Assembly: GCA_033675265.1 (NCBI GenBank)
Contig: JAUJYZ010000152.1
Location: 56,456-120,455, forward strand
Direction: 5' to 3'
Source: Actinostola sp. cb2023
Lineage: Eukaryota; Cnidaria; Anthozoa; Actiniaria; Actinostolidae
DNA length: 64,000 bases
In this document: in pieces, positions 61,431 through 64,000 of the stretch
How positions within the stretch are numbered: position 1 is the first letter of the stretch
Layout: each line of letters starts with the position of its first letter
Translations under genes and position numbers: made by a program
The notes under the pieces: model-generated
Told to the model about the DNA's origin: nothing
What the model saw: only the letters and a program-made list of their open reading frames with translations
Databases searched by the model: none

Positions 61431-64000
61431 TTGCAACTTGTTATGTCAAAAAAACTGCACCGCTCAGTTTTCCTGCAAAACAGCTTTTTTGCGACAAACC
61501 AAGTTTTTTGCAGACAACTGAATTCCGAAGAAGAAACGATTTTTTTATTAACTACAGAGCTTCAGCGTGGGGAAGAGTTGCCGGGATCGCTAGAGATTTG
61601 GCAATCGGCCAGTTTTTTGTGATCGATCGCGAAAATACTAAAATGTCACAAAACGTCGGTCGCCTAAGAAAAGCGCCTTCCATCAAAAAAACTATCGAGC
61701 ACAGAATCTAGGTCGAATAAGATAAACTTCTTCCATCTAAAAACTGCAGGAACAGTTTTCCAACTTGTGATGTGAAAAAAACTGCACCGTTCAGTTTTCC
61801 TGCAAAACAGCTTTTTTGCGACCAACCAAGTTTTTTGCAGATAACTGAATTCTGGTGAAGGAACGATTTTTTTTGTGAACTACAGAGCTTCAGCGTTAGG
61901 AAGAGTTGCCGGGATCGCTAGAGTTTTGGCAATCGGCCAGTTTTTTTGTGATCGATCGCGAAAATACTAAAATGTCACAAAACGTCGGTCGCCTAAGAAA
62001 AGCGTCTTCCACCAAAAAAACTATCGAGCACAGAATCTCGGTCGAATAAGATAAACTTCTTCCGTCAAAAAACTGCAGGATCAGTTTTGCAACTTGTTAT
62101 GTCAAAAAAACTGCACCGCTCAGTTTTCCTGCAAAACAGCTTTTTTGCGACAAACCAAGTTTTTTGCAGACAACTGAATTCCGAAGAAGGAACGATTTTT
62201 TTATTAACTACAGAGCTTCAGCGTGGGGAAGAGTTGCCGGGATCGCTAGAGTTTTGGCAATCGGCCAGTTTTTTGTGATCGATCGCGAAAATACTAAAAT
62301 GTCACAAAACGTCGGTCGCCTAAGAAAAGCGCCTTCCATCAAAAAAACTATCGAGCACAGAATCTAGGTCGAATAAGATAAACTTCTTCCATCTAAAAAC
62401 TGCAGGAACAGTTTTCCAACTTGTGATGTGAAAAAAACTGCACCGTTCAGTTTTCCTGCAAAACAGCTTTTTTGCGACCAACCAAGTTTTTTGCAGATAA
62501 CTGAATTCTGGTGAAGGAACGATTTTTTTTGTGAACTACAGAGCTTCAGCGTTAGGAAGAGTTGCCGGGATCGCTAGAGTTTTGGCAATCGGCCAGTTTT
62601 TTGTGATCGATCGCGAAAATACTAAAATGTCACAAAACGTCGGTCGCCTAAGAAAAGCGTCTTCCACCAAAAAAACTATCGAGCACAGAATCTCGGTCGA
62701 ATAAGATAAACTTCTTCCGTCAAAAAACTGCAGGATCAGTTTTGCAACTTGTTATGTCAAAAAAACTGCACCGCTCAGTTTTCCTGCAAAACAGCTTTTT
62801 TGCGACAAACCAAGTTTTTTGCAGACAACTGAATTCCGAAGAAGAAACGATTTTTTTATTAACTACAGAGCTTCAGCGTGGGGAAGAGTTGCCGGGATCG
62901 CTAGAGATTTGGCAATCGGCCAGTTTTTTGTGATCGATCGCGAAAATACTAAAATGTCACAAAACGTCGGTCGCCTAAGAAAAGCGCCTTCCATCAAAAA
63001 AACTATCGAGCACAGAATCTAGGTCGAATAAGATAAACTTCTTCCATCAAAAAACTGCAGGAACAGTTTTCCAACTTGTGATGTGAAAAAAACTGCACCG
63101 TTCAGTTTTCCTGCAAAACAGCTTTTTTGCGACCAACCAAGTTTTTTGCAGATAACTGAATTCTGGTGAAGGAACGATTTTTTTTGTGAACTACAGAGCT
63201 TCAGCGTTAGGAAGAGTTGCCGGGATCGCTAGAGTTTTGGCAATCGGCCAGTTTTTTGTGATCGATCGCGAAAATACTAAAATGTCACAAAACGTCGGTC
63301 GCCTAAGAAAAGCGTCTTCCACCAAAAAAACTATCGAGCACAGAATCTCGGTCGAATAAGATAAACTTCTTCCGTCAAAAAACTGCAGGATCAGTTTTCC
63401 AACTTGTTATGTCAAAAAAACTGCACCGCTCAGTTTTCCTGCAAAACAGCTTTTTTGCGACAAACCAAGTTTTTTGCAGACAACTGAATTCTGGTGAAGG
63501 AACGATTTTTTTTGTGAACTACAGAGCTTCAGCGTTGGGAAGAGTTGCCGGGATCGCTAGAGTTTTGGCAATCGGCCAGTTTTTTGTGATCGATCGCGAA
63601 AATACTAAAATGTCACAAAACGTCGGTCGCCTAAGAAAAGCGTCTTCCATCAAAAAAACTATCGAGCACAGAATCTCGGTCGAATAAGATAAACTTCTTC
63701 CGTCAAAAAACTGCAGGATCAGTTTTGCAACTTGTTATGTCAAAAAAACTGCACCGCTCAGTTTTCCTGCAAAACAGCTTTTTTGCGACAAACCAAGTTT
63801 TTTGCAGACAACTGAATTCCGAAGAAGAAACGATTTTTTTATTAACTACAGAGCTTCAGCGTGGGGAAGAGTTGCCGGGATCGCTAGAGATTTGGCAATC
63901 GGCCAGTTTTTTGTGATCGATCGCGAAAATACTAAAATGTCACAAAACGTCGGTCGCCTAAGAAAAGCGCCTTCCATCAAAAAAACTATCGAGCACAGAA
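61431..64000 (+). repeat. regular 655-bp higher-order dimer of A and B monomers
   Basis: The A monomer has 'GAATTCCGAAGAAGAAACG', 'TTATTAACTAC', 'GTGGGGAAG', 'AGATTTGG' and 'AAAGCGCCTTCC'. The B monomer has 'GAATTCTGGTGAAGGAACG', 'GTGAACTAC', 'GTTAGGAAG' and 'GCGTCTTCCACC'. They alternate, with A-type positions at 61431, 62087 and 62742 (656 and 655 bp apart). Confidence 0.9.

Larger units (their letters stand above)
24815..64000. repeat. satellite array of roughly 327-328-bp monomers (about 115-120 copies), running off the window
   Basis: 'GATCGATCGCGAAAATACTA' recurs at 62277, 62605, 62932, 63260, 63588 and 63915, giving 327-328 bp. All copies lie in one orientation. The first recognisable part is at 24815 ('TTTTGGTAATTGGCGAG'). 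Copies are highly similar apart from diagnostic variants and poly(A)/poly(T) length. Since 328 is not a multiple of three, the recurring open frames of 60-123 codons close inside each monomer and show no family motifs. Location or function (centromeric, subtelomeric or interstitial) cannot be told from sequence alone. Confidence 0.97.

Noticed and set aside
24815..64000. Dozens of recurring short open frames (about 60-123 codons, e.g. beginning MSKKLHRSVF or MQTTEFRRRN) as a repeated small-protein gene family
   Set aside because: They arise from the 328-bp monomer, close within each unit, have no family motif, vary freely by homopolymer indels, and occur in overlapping frames and on both strands.
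24815..64000. Hammerhead ribozyme or CRISPR-like organisation in the satellite
   Set aside because: No CTGANGA...GAAA core could be found in the monomer, and the array has no short conserved repeat with unique spacers; it is a tandem satellite in a eukaryotic genome.

Overview
The window looks like repeat-dominated DNA from an invertebrate animal, most likely a cnidarian and probably an anthozoan. The grounds are an overall AT-rich, eukaryotic character, a spliceosomal GT-AG intron, BEL/Pao and Ty3/gypsy retrotransposon remains, a Crypton-type tyrosine recombinase, an integrase-like DNA transposon, and several palindromic MITE families that I associate with coral and anemone genomes. The species assignment is inference. 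I see no intact host gene, rRNA, tRNA or CRISPR array.

Positions 1-6575 hold a nested retrotransposon. A 6.09-kb BEL/Pao element (373-6464, LTRs 373-720 and 6106-6464, 5-bp target duplication GAAAT) sits in the 3' end of a Ty3/gypsy pol gene. The BEL element has broken gag and protease frames and has lost its reverse transcriptase/RNase H core, but keeps a long open integrase-DUF5641 frame. Its two LTRs are almost identical, so the copy is young although its coding region is badly decayed. This suggests it was mobilised in trans.

Positions 6553-19576 hold no gene I can support. They hold fold-back/MITE elements (TTAA-, TA- and 8-bp-duplication types, and several perfect inverted repeats of 25-72 bp), microsatellites, and long stretches with nothing recognisable.

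Positions 19577-21452 are a complete 1.86-kb DNA transposon with a 6-bp target duplication (CAAAAG). It is almost a single giant palindrome: terminal inverted repeats, then subterminal arrays of a 12-bp unit (about 33 copies left, about 17 right), then two head-to-head, differently damaged copies of one integrase-like transposase gene (IS3EU-like, tentative). A 65-bp minisatellite follows (21677-22880), whose last copies are inverted. Next is a two-exon Crypton/DUF3504 tyrosine-recombinase pseudogene (23065-24529).

From about 24815 to the end (39 kb, about 61% of the window) runs one satellite array of roughly 327-328-bp monomers. It has higher-order structure: alternating A/B monomers giving a 655-bp dimer, two recurrent deletion monomers, 0.8-1.15-kb repeats, and 4.5-4.75-kb super-repeats. 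Each monomer contains clustered short dyads and has A-tracts in its first half and T-tracts in its second. The many short ORFs across the array are by-products of the repeat and are not annotated as genes. Parts of the array (about 33-36.5, 39.7-42.4 and 49.3-61.4 kb) show homopolymer-length noise and scrambled monomers, and there is one N at 46982, so its detailed length and order should be treated as provisional.
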